Source of the DNA: Dermatophagoides farinae
Lineage: Eukaryota > Arthropoda > Arachnida > Sarcoptiformes > Pyroglyphidae
DNA: 64,000 nucleotides
NCBI RefSeq assembly: GCF_024713945.1
Contig: NC_134679.1
Span: 1,555,001-1,619,000, forward strand
Direction: 5' to 3'
The notes under the pieces are model-generated. The model saw nothing but the letters and a program-made list of their open reading frames with translations, made no database searches and was not told the origin of the DNA. Positions 1 through 10,917 of this stretch are shown piece after piece (the stretch's first letter is position 1; the number at the start of each line of letters is the position of its first letter). Position numbers and translations under genes: made by a program.

Positions 1-78
1 TTTTGTTCAAATCATATAGGAATAGGTAGAAAAAAAATGAATGGACGTGTGAAATTGTTTTATGGAAATGATACTAAC

Positions 79-180
79 CGAAAATTTGTTATTTGATATT
101 CAAGCAAATTTTTCAGCCTATCCTTGATGATCATATACATATCTTTTTCTTCGATGGTTACCGTAAATATGCCTCCAGGT
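79..180 (-). CDS. Cadps: CAPS coding exon 10
   Basis: 102 nt, residues 865-898. [20 protein letters not shown] followed by [13 protein letters not shown] matches the CAPS stretch after HGN. Acceptor CCTATAG at 181, donor TTTCG|GTTAGT at 78. The next exon lies left of base 1. Confidence 0.9.
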
Positions 181-3100
181 CTATAGGAAGATTTTTATTT
201 TTTTGAGGAATCCAATGAACAAAAAGAAGAATAATGAGAATGTGTAGTAGTAACGTGTGAAATATACCTGATATCATAGGCTACCTGTCCCATTGGTGGA
301 GCGCTTCTATAAATAAAATAAAAAATGACAAAATGAAAATTTTATCTGTGTGTTTATGTGTATGTGTTATTCAGAAATACATACATATTACCATGTACAT
401 GTGATGAACAGAATGAAAAACTAAAATGTATCAATGTTGGATCAATTAGAATGCCTTTTTCAGCAAAATCCAACAAATCACTCATGTATGATAAATGACG
501 AAAACAGCTTCGTACACCATAACGGGCACCATATTCATCAAGTACAAATACCTGTCCAGGTGAAAACCAGCCCATTGAACAATATTGACCATTTAATCGA
601 TATGTTAGTGTTTCACGTTGTAATAAACTAAACAATTGATGATGATTAAATTTACATGGATCGGCTTGTATAAATTCATCCATTCCATGTTTTCGTGCAC
701 GATCGGCATCTATTTTTTTTTTAAATAATGAAGAAATGAACAAAAAAAAAATAATTAAATCGTGAATAAAATGAACAAAAATAAATTAGAACCAGAAATA
801 AAAAGAATCCAATTGAATATTTACAGAATTTATTCATGCAAATGAAAACACACATACGCATGAATGAATATATACAATAAATAAATAAAAGAAATAGTGT
901 AATGATGATGATGATGATATAAATATTTACCTCCTTGAAGCCGTGAAATTGTTGAATTTTTATTCGATGTAGTGGGCATTAATGGTGTTGGTTTGTGCGC
1001 TTGACCAGTAGCTCTATACATGGCCATGACCCAAAGTGCACATTCATTTTCATCATCACAGGCAAATACAATACTATCGCCTTCTTTAACAGCATTGAAA
1101 AAATATTTACCTTCAGGAAGCTCTAGAATTGTAAAAAAACAAAACAAAATAATCATCATCATCAGCAAATAACAATTTTCGTGCAAAAGAAAAATGAAAT
1201 TCGGTTACAATTACCGAAATAAGACAAGAAAAACAAAACACACATCTGTCAAATTTAATTTCATCATCATCATCATCATTGTAAACAATAACTGAATGAA
1301 TGTGTTTTTAAAATACATTGAAATAGACACTTTTTTTTATTTTTTTGAAGTGTAATCACAAAATTATGATGTGAATGTTTCTATTTTCCTCTATATATCC
1401 ATTTAGAAGGCCAAAAGAAGCCTTGAAAGTTTCAAATTTAAAACACAAGCAAAGAGAACATTTTTTCCACTGTTTTGTTTCAATATTTAAGATGTTTGAG
1501 TGTGTGTGCGCGCGCGAAACTGATCTATTACCGATTTTATCATTGTAGGCTACATCATGATCAACGAGATTGATCATCATCATCATCATCATCATATATG
1601 AGATGAGTGTGACAATTTTTTTCAGTGAAATCAAAGACCGATATTAAATATTTGAACAAACATGAAAAAAAACTAATTTTTTTCTTGATTTCGAAATGAA
1701 TCAATATGATAAAATAATTTCAGCGTGTTGTTTAACCACTGAAAAAAAAATCACCAAGAGATTTTGTTTTTCTAGTAAAAATAAAAAATATATGGCATCA
1801 TAAAAACATGTTTTAGTTGATTCTAGCAGAAGAATGAAGAACCAACGCAAAAAAAAACCAGAATCCATTCCCAAATGGTCTGGTCTGTTTTTGGTTTTCG
1901 TTTTCGTTTTCTCGTAGAACCGTTTCATCAATTTTTTTTCATGGTCCATGATTTTTCATTCCATGGGCATTCAGTTATCATTTTTGATGGCTGATAAAAA
2001 AAAATAAATTCATTTTTCAGAGAAAAAAAAGAGAAAAACCGATTTTTTTTTCACCATGATTCAAGAAATTGAAATATTTATGAGTTGAAATGAAATGAAA
2101 AAAAAATCATTTGCCACACAATGTGCTGCTATTGTCATTGATGTTGTGTGATGTGATGGAATGGGCAATGATGATGATGGGAAAAAAACGGAAAGATGAT
2201 ATTGAAGGGGACAAAGAAAAGGGAAAGATTTAAAGTGAATTTTGTTTTTTTTTGTGTTGGGAATGCAAAATCATCTATGTTTTAAATTTGTTTTCACTAC
2301 ATGATCTGTTGTTTTCAAATGATTGTGTGTATCTAACTATGATGATGATGATGATGATGACGATGATGGGATTTTGTAATGATTATGATATAAAATACCT
2401 TGTATTGGTTCAATATAGTCAACAGAATATCCATCCAGTTGTAGCATTTCGGTTGGTTCGGATTTCTTTTCACGATAGCTACACATTGCAAATGTATATT
2501 GTGATACTTGTACAAGAATAAAATAACGTTTTTTCCATTTTTTCCATAACTGTTTTCCTTGTGCCAATAATAGGCCACAATGTTTCATATTCTGTGGCTT
2601 ATCCATACGTATTATTATTTTGATCGATAAATCTTGATCGGCTGCATTTTTTGGTACAATCATTTTATACCATTCTGGTGTTTTCGGTGATAATGGTGTC
2701 GGTTTTATGATAACTTTACCCAATTCTTTATCATCCAGGCTTAAAATGCCTGGACTTTCGGCATATAATTTTACTTTGATGGCTGGTAATGGATATGTTG
2801 TTGTAAAATCGCCTTGTGTTGCCCATCTATGGTAAAATGCAAAAAAAAAAAAAAAAATTTAGTGGGAGATAAAAGCTAATAATTATTGCATTCCAAAAAC
2901 ATGCACCCACATACACACACATGTGACAAGAATAAATGATATGATAATAATAATCATATCATCATAAAAAAATGTCAATGAATTAAATTAACAAAAATTT
3001 TTCCATCCCCCCATTATCAAATATGAATTCCATTAATAAATGTCATGTGTGATTTTTTTAAAAAAAAAAAATTCTTTACTTACAATGGTTTTGATGCTTC

Positions 3101-6100
3101 AACATGACCGGTTTGTAATTTTTCACCACTACCTTCAACTTCCATTGTACAATAAACGATTCTATTGGACGGTAATGATTTTAGGCCACGAACTTCCATA
3201 ACGACAACTAATGAACGAATAATATTTGTTGTAATTTGATTATGAAAACAAAAACAAAACAAAAAAAAGAATTTCGTCATAATAAGATAAAATAAAAAAA
3301 AATTCATTTACCTTCAATAGTGAATGAAAGCATTACATCCGTTTTGGATAATGTCGATACTTCGGCCTCTAATTCTACTAAGCCTTCTTTGGCTAATGAT
3401 GCTTGACTTCTACATAATGATGACCGGATTTTCGACCAGGAAATGTAGAAAAAAAACAAATTAGAGAAAAAAAAACATTTAAGAGAAAAAAAAGGAACAA
3501 AATGATTGGAAAATGAAAATAGAATGGAAAAAAAATTAATCATCATTTTCATATTATACAACAGAATTTAATTAATTTTTAAAAACCTATAGGTGTAAGA
3601 TTGTACTACACGCACACACACACATATTGTGTAACTATACTACTATTACTGCAACTACTAATACTACTACTACTACTACTAATACAATTACAATCAACAA
3701 TTAAAAAGGCAAAAAAATAATACAAAATGCTTATATTAGTGGATATAAAGTAGCGTGTTAGGTTAGATTTTTTGAATTGAGAAAAAAAGTGTGTGTGTGT
3801 GTGTGTGTGTGGGTGAATAGAAAAACCAATAAGAAACAAAAGGAAAAATTCTAAAGACATAAACATCACTGAAACATATACTGACACACACATACAAACA
3901 CAAAATTATCATTGGAATAAAATTCTAAAGAATTTTTTGCTTTTGTTTTTTTTTTTATTCTATGGATAAAATGTGATTGAAAATCTACAACAGAAGCGTC
4001 ACGACCACTATTTATTTAGATGAATGGATTCGATTAAGAAGAAAAAAAAAACAAAACAAAAAAGAAAATCAAAACATGAATAGAATGGGCAAACGAATGC
4101 AGATGATGCAAAGCTATTTTTTTGGGGGGGTTTTGGAGATGAACAAATAAAAAAAATTTGCACATTTTCAAAAGAAAAATAAATAAAAAATTCCAAGCAC
4201 AAGCAGCGGTAGCAGAAAAAAAATTGTCATGGCAAATGAATTTTTTTGTTGTTGTTGTTGTTGTTGTACGGTACAACAACGACAACAGACCATCATAAAC
4301 ATTTGGACATTTGAATGCATGCATATATGCATGCAAGTGTGTGTGTGTGTGTGTGATTGTGAATGCAATAAATCGATTTTTGAGAAATAAAAAATGAAAT
4401 GGAAATTTTTTTTTATTTTATTTTATTTGTACATGCCTTAAAACGGATGACCGGCGGCGACTATCGTTTTTTTTTTTTTTTTTTTTGGTTTATGAAAAAT
4501 GAATATATATGTAATATATTAATGACATTGGTTTTTTTTTTGGATAAATGTTGAAAACATTGTTGGTTTGGTTCGGTTTTTGTTATGAGCGAGCGAGCGA
4601 GCGAATGAGAAGGTTATTTTTAGAAAAAAAATTTTTTTTCATAATATAAAGCAAGCAAGATCGATGATTGAAAATTATTTCAGGAATTAATGAGTTATTT
4701 TTATCGTGAAACGAACAAAAAAAATGAAAAGAAAAAGAAGAAAATAAAAAGAAATGATCAGAAATCAGAAGAAATAATGCATTTTCATAATCAAAGAATT
4801 TTTTTTTTGTTGCTCTTGTTGTTAATAGTGATGACATTATTATTATTATTATTATTATAAACTGTGTGACCGGAAATATAAAATGACCAATCTTAATGTC
4901 CATTATTATTATTGTGTAGAAGAAAATGGAAATAAAAGTTTTACGTTTGTTTTTTTTTTTTTTAGTTGTATGTGTAATGGATTGGATTGTTGTAGATTAT
5001 TTCCTGTTTTTTTTAATATTTATTTCTTTTGTTGTTCCATTTATTGTTTTTGTTTTTTTTGTGGGTGGTGGTGGTGGAGCGGAAAATGAAAGGGATAATA
5101 AAAGAACCAGGTTCATATATTTTTTTCAGTCTATAACAATCGGATATTGATTTGATCTTTTGTTTTTTCTCAATCATCACCATCATCATCATTTTGGCCA
5201 GTATGATTTTTCAGTTTGTTTGATCAAACATAATATCTTGTGTCATTTGATTGAGTAAATATTGAATGATGATGGTATTTTGTTAACTATAAATACACAC
5301 GCAACAAACAAACTATCACTGTCTAAAAAAAAACGATAACAATTGTTGTCAACCTTATCGATGAACAATGAAAGAAGAAATCGAAAAATCTGATCAATTT
5401 TTGTTTTCAATCGTTTTTTTTCATGTGTGGCTATTTTTTTTTTTTTTTTTTGCTTATTTTGATTGGAATTGTTGTTGTTGTTATTATTATTATTGTTTGT
5501 TGTTTGAATCGATATAGCCATACTTACTTATTATTATAACGTTTTAATTTCTGTAATCCATAACGGCTATCTGTACTGCTTTTTGATATTGGCAAACTTT
5601 CCAAATTGGCCATCAATTGATTAATCGATGAATGTACCTCATCAGTGTAAAGGCTTTCCATTTCTTTTAGGACAAATTTTGGCAATAATTTACGATTCTA
5701 TATAAATATACGTGAAATCAAATTGAAAAACAAAAAAAAAAATTTTTTCAGTGAAAAAAAAATTCCATAGTAAATAATAAACAAACAAACGATATATATA
5801 AATGGTGAATAGAGACAAAAAAAATGAAAAAAAGAAATGGCCAAAACAAAATTGAAATCACATGGGATCAACTTTGTTTTTATAAAAGTCAAACCTCACA
5901 TAGTTGAGGCTGGCTGATTTTTATTTACAAACCTCACACACACACAAACACACATAAGGGAACTGTCATTGTTAAGGCATTTTCTTTTTGACTTTTAGCC
6001 AAACATCGCTACCACTATTATATATCATCATCATCATCATACCGGATGCAGAATATTTTATTGGAATTTTTATTTTTATTTTTATTATTTGTTTTGCATA

Positions 6101-9100
6101 CCCCACTGAATCATCATATGAATTGACCGAATCAACAAAAAAAAAAGAAAAAAGAAAAGAAAAGAATTTTCTCCTGTTCACTGCAATATGCTGCAATTCT
6201 TTTTTATTTTGGTTCAGAAAATTCTAGAATAGTTTATTTTCTTTTTCTAATATTACGAAAGAGAATTATGCAAATTTTCATAGCATGGAAAAAAAAACAG
6301 GAAAAAAAAGATAAAAGTTATAAAGAGAAAAAAAACTGAAATAAAATGAAAGCAGTTTTATGGCACGGTAGGAAGAAGAGATTCTTCATTTTGAAATTTT
6401 TTTTTTCTATTTTTTTCAACAACCAAAAAAAACCATCAAGAATTCACCGGAAAAACATTGAAATTGAGAATTGACCTAATTGTAGCCAATTTTTTTTCCA
6501 GTCTCAAAGTTGTTGGTGGAGATAAGTAAAAAAAAACTTTGCTTCAATATCATCAAATCATTTCTTTTTTTTTCATGAAACACACACACACACACACACT
6601 GCTAGAAATGATACGAAAATGATGAAGAAATTCAAATAATTCTCTTTTTATATTACATGAGTAATATTATTATGTTAAATAATTAATAACAGCTTAGCGT
6701 ACTGCATACATATATACCTAAAAGATTATTTTCATCAGTGTATAGAATTGCCAGAAAAAAAATTGCCAAACAGAATGAGAATCTACGTTCTCTTTGTATA
6801 TAAAATCAGATGGTAGAATTATAAGATGTACAATTCTGAAAACGATGAAAAAAAAGACTTTTTACCGGTAAGCAAGTTGAAAAAACTGAAAAAAAAAATT
6901 ATTTTCAACAACCAATTGAAATGAAAACTATTTAATTCGTGGCCATTGGTTTCGGATAATCTGATTATTATTATTATCATTTTTTTTCTCTTTTTAAAAT
7001 ACAGCTTCAATTTTTATAATTCACAAACATTGTCGATGATGATGATCAATAATTCATCGGCCACGAATAATCGAATGATTGATCTGGCTTATTTTTTTTT
7101 TATTCCTGCAGGCTAGATTTTCCTTATCCAAAAAAAAAAAAAAAAAAACTTTCAACAACCCACTATCATCATCCAATTTACAACTGACAACATAAGATCA
7201 ACAACCCTACAATCAAATCGGAAATGAGTTGATGACAAAATATTAACGTCAATGACAGCCACCAATAGCACTTACTTTTTCCATTTCCGCACATTTTTGT
7301 ATACGTCCATCCAATTCACGACGAATAGCTGCTGTTTGTTCATCGGCTGAATCAAGCTGAAAAAAAAGAAAGAGAGAAAAAAAATGAAAACCATGAATAT
7401 GAATAAAATTATGAGAGATCTTAATATTCATAGCAACAACAACAAAAATAAACCTAATACTCATTCATTCATAAGTGAATTAATCACTTATCTCTGTTCA
7501 TATACACTTAGATTTTGAATTTCTTACAAGAATATACAGATCATATAACAAATGAAAAAAAAAGTTTATTCCTCATTGTTCAAATTCTTGGAATAAACAT
7601 TTTGAAGATGAAAAAGAAATAACAATAAAAAGAATTCTGAAACTTTTGTCTATTCTGTAATTTGGTTTTTTTTTATTGTTTGCCATCATCATCATCATCA
7701 TCATCATATTCATATTTGTGTGTGTGTGTGTGTGTAAACGTATCATTTAATCAAGCAACGAAAAAAAAAATATGAATATTATATAATCGTATTTGAAGTG
7801 GATGATGATGATGATGATGATGATGACAAATAAAGAAAAAAAAATAGATTAATAGTTGTGACCATGGTCACAACCACCATTGATGACGACAATCATGTTA
7901 TATTCATTCAGCTAGATAATCATCATAATTATAATTTAGCAAAAATAAAAAAAAACTGGTTCCATAATCGACAGAATTTTCGATTTTAGTGATAACAAAG
8001 ATAAATATTCTGCCACCACCACCACCACCCAGTAGTAGTTGACTACTAAAACTATTATGGGTTGGAATCGTCAAATCATATCTCGGTGTGTGTGTGTGTG
8101 TTTGTTAATGTGTGAATTGTGGGCACAAATAAAAAAAAGAAAAGAAAAACGAGAGAAAGAAATTTCAACTATCACACATAATAATAATTTGTGTTTTTTC
8201 TGTTGTTTTTGGTAACAACAACAACAACAACAACAACGACAACGAAAACAAAAAAAAACAACGGTAAAAAAAATGATAATTCTAGAAAAAAAAACTATTC
8301 GTTACATTTATTATATTGTTTTTCTCATTGAATTTTACTGTTGTTTTTTTCCCATTGTTTTTGTTGTTGTAGTCGTTGATGATGATGATGATTTTATTAT
8401 TTTTTGCGTGTGTGTGTGTATGTGTGTGTATCAGGTAAATTACTTACACAGATGGAATTGAAGCATTTTTCTTTTTCATTCGTAAAACTACAGAACTATG
8501 ACAATGATGATTACGGAGAAAAGAAAAAAAAACTCATCAATTTTATCTACCATTTTTTTGTTGTTGTTGTTGTTGTTGAGAAGTTGGCTAAATTCTTTTT
8601 TTTCTACTATTTTCTGTGCCATTGTATCAATATCATTTATGTCGTCCATGTGGCAACTAAATTAGTTTTCAGCTCAAACAAGGACCTTTTCACTCTCATT
8701 CTCTGATTCTCATATCAAATTCGAAAATGAACACCCAATTCTATATATATATATGGTCTATATGTGTGTGTGTGTGTATGTGTTAGGTAAATTCTATTAA
8801 ATGAATGTAATCTAAAAATAACTAAGCTTTTTTGCAGGAAAAAAAAAGAATGATGATGGTCTTTCTGTTTTTTTTTTCTCTTCTAGAAATTCTAGTTCAA
8901 AACCATTATCAATGATGATTAAAAAAAATTAACTACTTATTGCTTCAACTACTACTGATAATAATAACAATATTAAATTTAAAAATTAAATTGCTCTCTT
9001 GACTATTTTTCTATTTTTCTCTTCCACATACACATATATGAAATTGAAAAAAAAAAATTTGTGATTTTCAATCATTTTTCTTTTATTTGCAAACAAATTG

Positions 9101-10917
9101 CAATAATGTATTGTGTTAATATATTGTATTGTATTGTATTTGGATACAATGAAAATGGAAATAGATGGAGAGACAACAAAAAAAAACGATGAATATAAAG
9201 AGAATCCCCCCCAAAAAAAAACTTATCTAGAATTCAAATAAAGATTAGTATCGTGATGCGTATGTATTGTTTGTTTGTCAACCGCTACCACTACTTTTAC
9301 TACTACTAAGCACAAGTAAACAACATTTTTCCAATTCAATACACACACACAAACGGAATATTGATTTCCAATAATTTTTTTCCTTAGTTCTGAATTCTTA
9401 TTCTTTTGTTTATATGAAATAGTTCAATAAAAATACCGCTTATGTGTGTTAATATTTGTCACTTTGATTGTGTGTATCGATAAATAACATCAAATGTAAT
9501 AGTTTAGCTACACAGTTTTTTTTTATTTTTGGTATTCAAAGTTTTGTTGTCTATTTTAGAAGGTGTTTGTTTTAATGAAGATTTTTTTTCTGTAAACTAA
9601 AAAGTTTCTAAAATTCATTCTTTTTTCCTATTTCTGATGATGGAAAAAAAAAATTCGTTGAGTTTTTTTTTGGACAATGTATAAGCATAAACTTGTTTCA
9701 TTCACATGAATAAACTTTGAAGATTCTTTAAAAAAAGTCTGCCAAGAAAATCAACCAAGAAAAAAAGAACAAAAACTTACTTGTAATGCATTATATAATA
9801 GTTGATGTTCAAATTTCTTAATCTTCAATATATTCTGAAACATATCATATAATTGTTCTTTGCTTAGAATCATTTCTGAACTTAGATTTAATAGACGTCC
9901 TTTAGCGGTTAAATTAATGTTTTTTGTTGCATTCTGTTTAGTCAATGACAATGATGATGATGAATCGGCATCAATACTACTATCGACAACACCACGAAAT
10001 ATAGCATCAAATTTGGTTAGCCATTGGCTAATAATTAATTCTTTTGTCATGCCTTCAGATTCTGGTAAACTACGAACTCGTTTCTCAATATTTCGTCGAA
10101 ATACTTCACGAAAATCCTGTGCCGAACAAGCACCACTAACAACAAGCATATGAAGCCGATTACTTCGTAGAAATGCATCAAAATAATTCTGTATAGCATG
10201 TGTGAATGCATCATCAGTCGGTATATTCAATTCTCCATTAAGGAATGATTGAAAACGATTGATTATTTGTTCAGATTGTGAAAGAGTAATTTTTAATTCT
10301 CTTTTATTTAAATCTGGTTGCTTAGCATTGAATGGATAGGCAATGCAACGTAAAACAAATACATAAAGCTGTAATTTAGTTTTTCTTTCAGCTTCTTCAC
10401 GTTCGGCTCTTTCTTCATCATTCTCAAATGAATCAAGCTCATTATTTGGTGATTCTATAAGTCTTTCCGGAGGATTTGGACTAGTGGCTCGAACCTGTGC
10501 AAGTGAAGCTCGTACTGGTAATAATAATTTATCATTTGCTGATAATGGCTGCTGTTGTTGTTGTAGTTGATTCGTATGTAGCTGCTGCTGCTGATGTTGT
10601 TGGTGTTGTTGCTGTTGAGCATGATGATGATAATTCGTATTTTGTTGACTTAATATTTGAGCATTTGGTTCAATACAAGGCGAAATACTACGATGATTTA
10701 TACCATAATTTGTTGTTGTGGACAATTGATTTTGTGGATGATTAACATTAATATTAGGCGTCAATTGACGTCCAACACTACCGCAGCTATTAATACCAAC
10801 ACCACCACCATCGGATCGTAGTGATGATATTGCCGATATTGCACTCGATGTATCATTATCCACTTCAGCAATTGTTACGGTTTCATTTTCATCTTCCGAT
10901 GATGATGGTTCAAGCAT
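79..10917 (-). CDS. Cadps: CAPS / calcium-dependent activator protein for secretion, 5' ten coding exons (partial)
   Basis: CAPS primes dense-core vesicles for calcium-triggered exocytosis at the plasma membrane of neurons and endocrine cells. Ten exons join in frame: 10917-9781, 7356-7276, 5697-5528, 3409-3312, 3207-3084, 2826-2399, 1122-931, 709-385, 306-268, 180-79. They give about 898 residues; the vertebrate protein is about 1,350, so the C-terminal MUN part and tail lie left of the window. Visible landmarks are [19 protein letters not shown] (residues 182-200), a C2 region (about 475-600, with [11 protein letters not shown] and [11 protein letters not shown]), a PH domain (about 617-735, [19 protein letters not shown] to AMYRATGQ), and the MHD entry block ([26 protein letters not shown]). 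The start ATG at 10917 is preceded by AAA. The match to CAPS is unambiguous; human CADPS and CADPS2 share the architecture and usually one gene is found in arthropods. No frameshifts or in-frame stops were seen. Confidence 0.95.
268..306 (-). CDS. Cadps: CAPS coding exon 9, 39-nt probable cassette microexon
   Basis: Thirteen codons' worth of sequence, giving [12 protein letters not shown] flanked by split codons (I at its start, R at its end). Acceptor TTATAG at 307, donor ATCAG|GTATAT at 267. Exon 8 ends AT and exon 10 begins A, so skipping this exon also keeps the frame (HGN-I-PGGIFTV). The skipped form resembles the vertebrate HGNRPDGI arrangement. Confidence 0.75.
385..709 (-). CDS. Cadps: CAPS coding exon 8
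   Basis: 325 nt, residues 744-852, encoding [34 protein letters not shown] and FCSSHVHGN. The frame requires the donor AATAT|GTATGT at 384/383. A better-looking GT seven bases earlier (G|GTAATA at 391) would give a premature stop in either following exon. Confidence 0.9.
931..1122 (-). CDS. Cadps: CAPS coding exon 7 (PH end)
   Basis: 192 nt, residues 680-744. [20 protein letters not shown] and [17 protein letters not shown] complete the PH domain. The linker after it ([14 protein letters not shown]) is diverged. Acceptor TTCTAG at 1123, donor GGAG|GTAAAT. Confidence 0.93.
1123..2398 (-). other. CAPS intron 6
   Basis: A 1.3-kb intron. It holds poly-A/T runs, (ATC)n, and a (GAT)n block at 2340-2367 just inside its 5' end. 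Nothing else recognisable on either strand. Confidence 0.8.
2399..2826 (-). CDS. Cadps: CAPS coding exon 6 (C2 end and PH start)
   Basis: 428 nt, residues 537-680. It begins [20 protein letters not shown] (C2 end) and runs through [11 protein letters not shown] and [19 protein letters not shown] into the PH domain. The basic WKKWKKR strand is the likely acidic-lipid contact, by analogy with the family. Acceptor CCATAG at 2827, donor CAAG|GTATTT. Confidence 0.94.
3084..3207 (-). CDS. Cadps: CAPS coding exon 5 (C2 domain)
   Basis: 124 nt, residues 496-537. [20 protein letters not shown] and [13 protein letters not shown] form the core C2 strands of CAPS. The acceptor is CATTAG at 3208 and the donor CATT|GTAAGT. 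Confidence 0.93.
3312..3409 (-). CDS. Cadps: CAPS coding exon 4
   Basis: 98 nt, residues 463-496. It contains [13 protein letters not shown], the lead-in to the C2 domain. The acceptor is ATGTAG at 3410 and the donor GAAG|GTAAAT at 3311. Confidence 0.92.
3410..5527 (-). other. CAPS intron 3, with two palindromes
   Basis: A 2.1-kb intron. It contains a (TG)n tract near 3790-3812, a (TTG)n run, and adjacent palindromes at 4260-4280 and 4316-4335. No coding potential beyond repeat-driven open frames. Confidence 0.8.
4316..4335. repeat. Perfect 20-bp palindrome in CAPS intron 3
   Basis: TGCATGCATATATGCATGCA reads identically on both strands. It lies 35 bp from another inverted repeat (4260-4269 / 4271-4280, arms GTTGTTGTAC and GTACAACAAC around one G). 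Confidence 0.9.
5528..5697 (-). CDS. Cadps: CAPS coding exon 3
   Basis: 170 nt encoding residues 407-463, beginning [17 protein letters not shown] and containing [13 protein letters not shown], a strong CAPS signature. The acceptor is ATATAG at 5698 and the donor AATAA|GTAAGTA. The exon ends two bases into a codon, matching exon 4. Confidence 0.92.
5698..7275 (-). other. CAPS intron 2
   Basis: A 1.6-kb intron of AT-rich sequence with (CA)n near 6580-6599 and poly-A/T runs. Nothing else recognised. Confidence 0.8.
7276..7356 (-). CDS. Cadps: CAPS coding exon 2
   Basis: 27 codons (residues 380-406), phase 0 at both ends. The peptide [20 protein letters not shown] matches the CAPS segment after QLLYNA. 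The acceptor is TTTTTTCAG at 7357 and the donor AAA|GTAAGT at 7275. Confidence 0.92.
7357..9780 (-). other. CAPS intron 1, with a 20-bp palindrome
   Basis: A 2.4-kb intron. It has (ATC)n and (GAT)n at 7680-7830, (TG)n, (CAA)n near 8216-8237, and a perfect 20-bp palindrome at 7855-7874. No exon was recognised. Confidence 0.8.
7855..7874. repeat. Perfect 20-bp palindrome in CAPS intron 1
   Basis: GTTGTGACCATGGTCACAAC reads identically on both strands. It is richer in G and C than its surroundings and is not part of a microsatellite. Function unknown; a dimeric transcription-factor site is one possibility. Confidence 0.9.
9781..10917 (-). CDS. Cadps: CAPS coding exon 1
   Basis: Residues 1-379. 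An acidic Ser-rich start ([12 protein letters not shown]) is followed by a poorly conserved region with a His/Gln-rich run at residues 97-123, then the conserved CAPS N-terminal domain from about residue 165. The donor is ACAA|GTAAGT at 9780/9779 after residues LLYNALQ. The N-terminal 165 residues look lineage-specific. Confidence 0.93.

Noticed and set aside
384-392. The stronger-looking CAPS exon 8 donor G|GTAATA at 391.
   Set aside because: Using it puts both exon 9 and exon 10 out of frame with an early stop. The AT|GTATGT donor at 384 keeps the frame.
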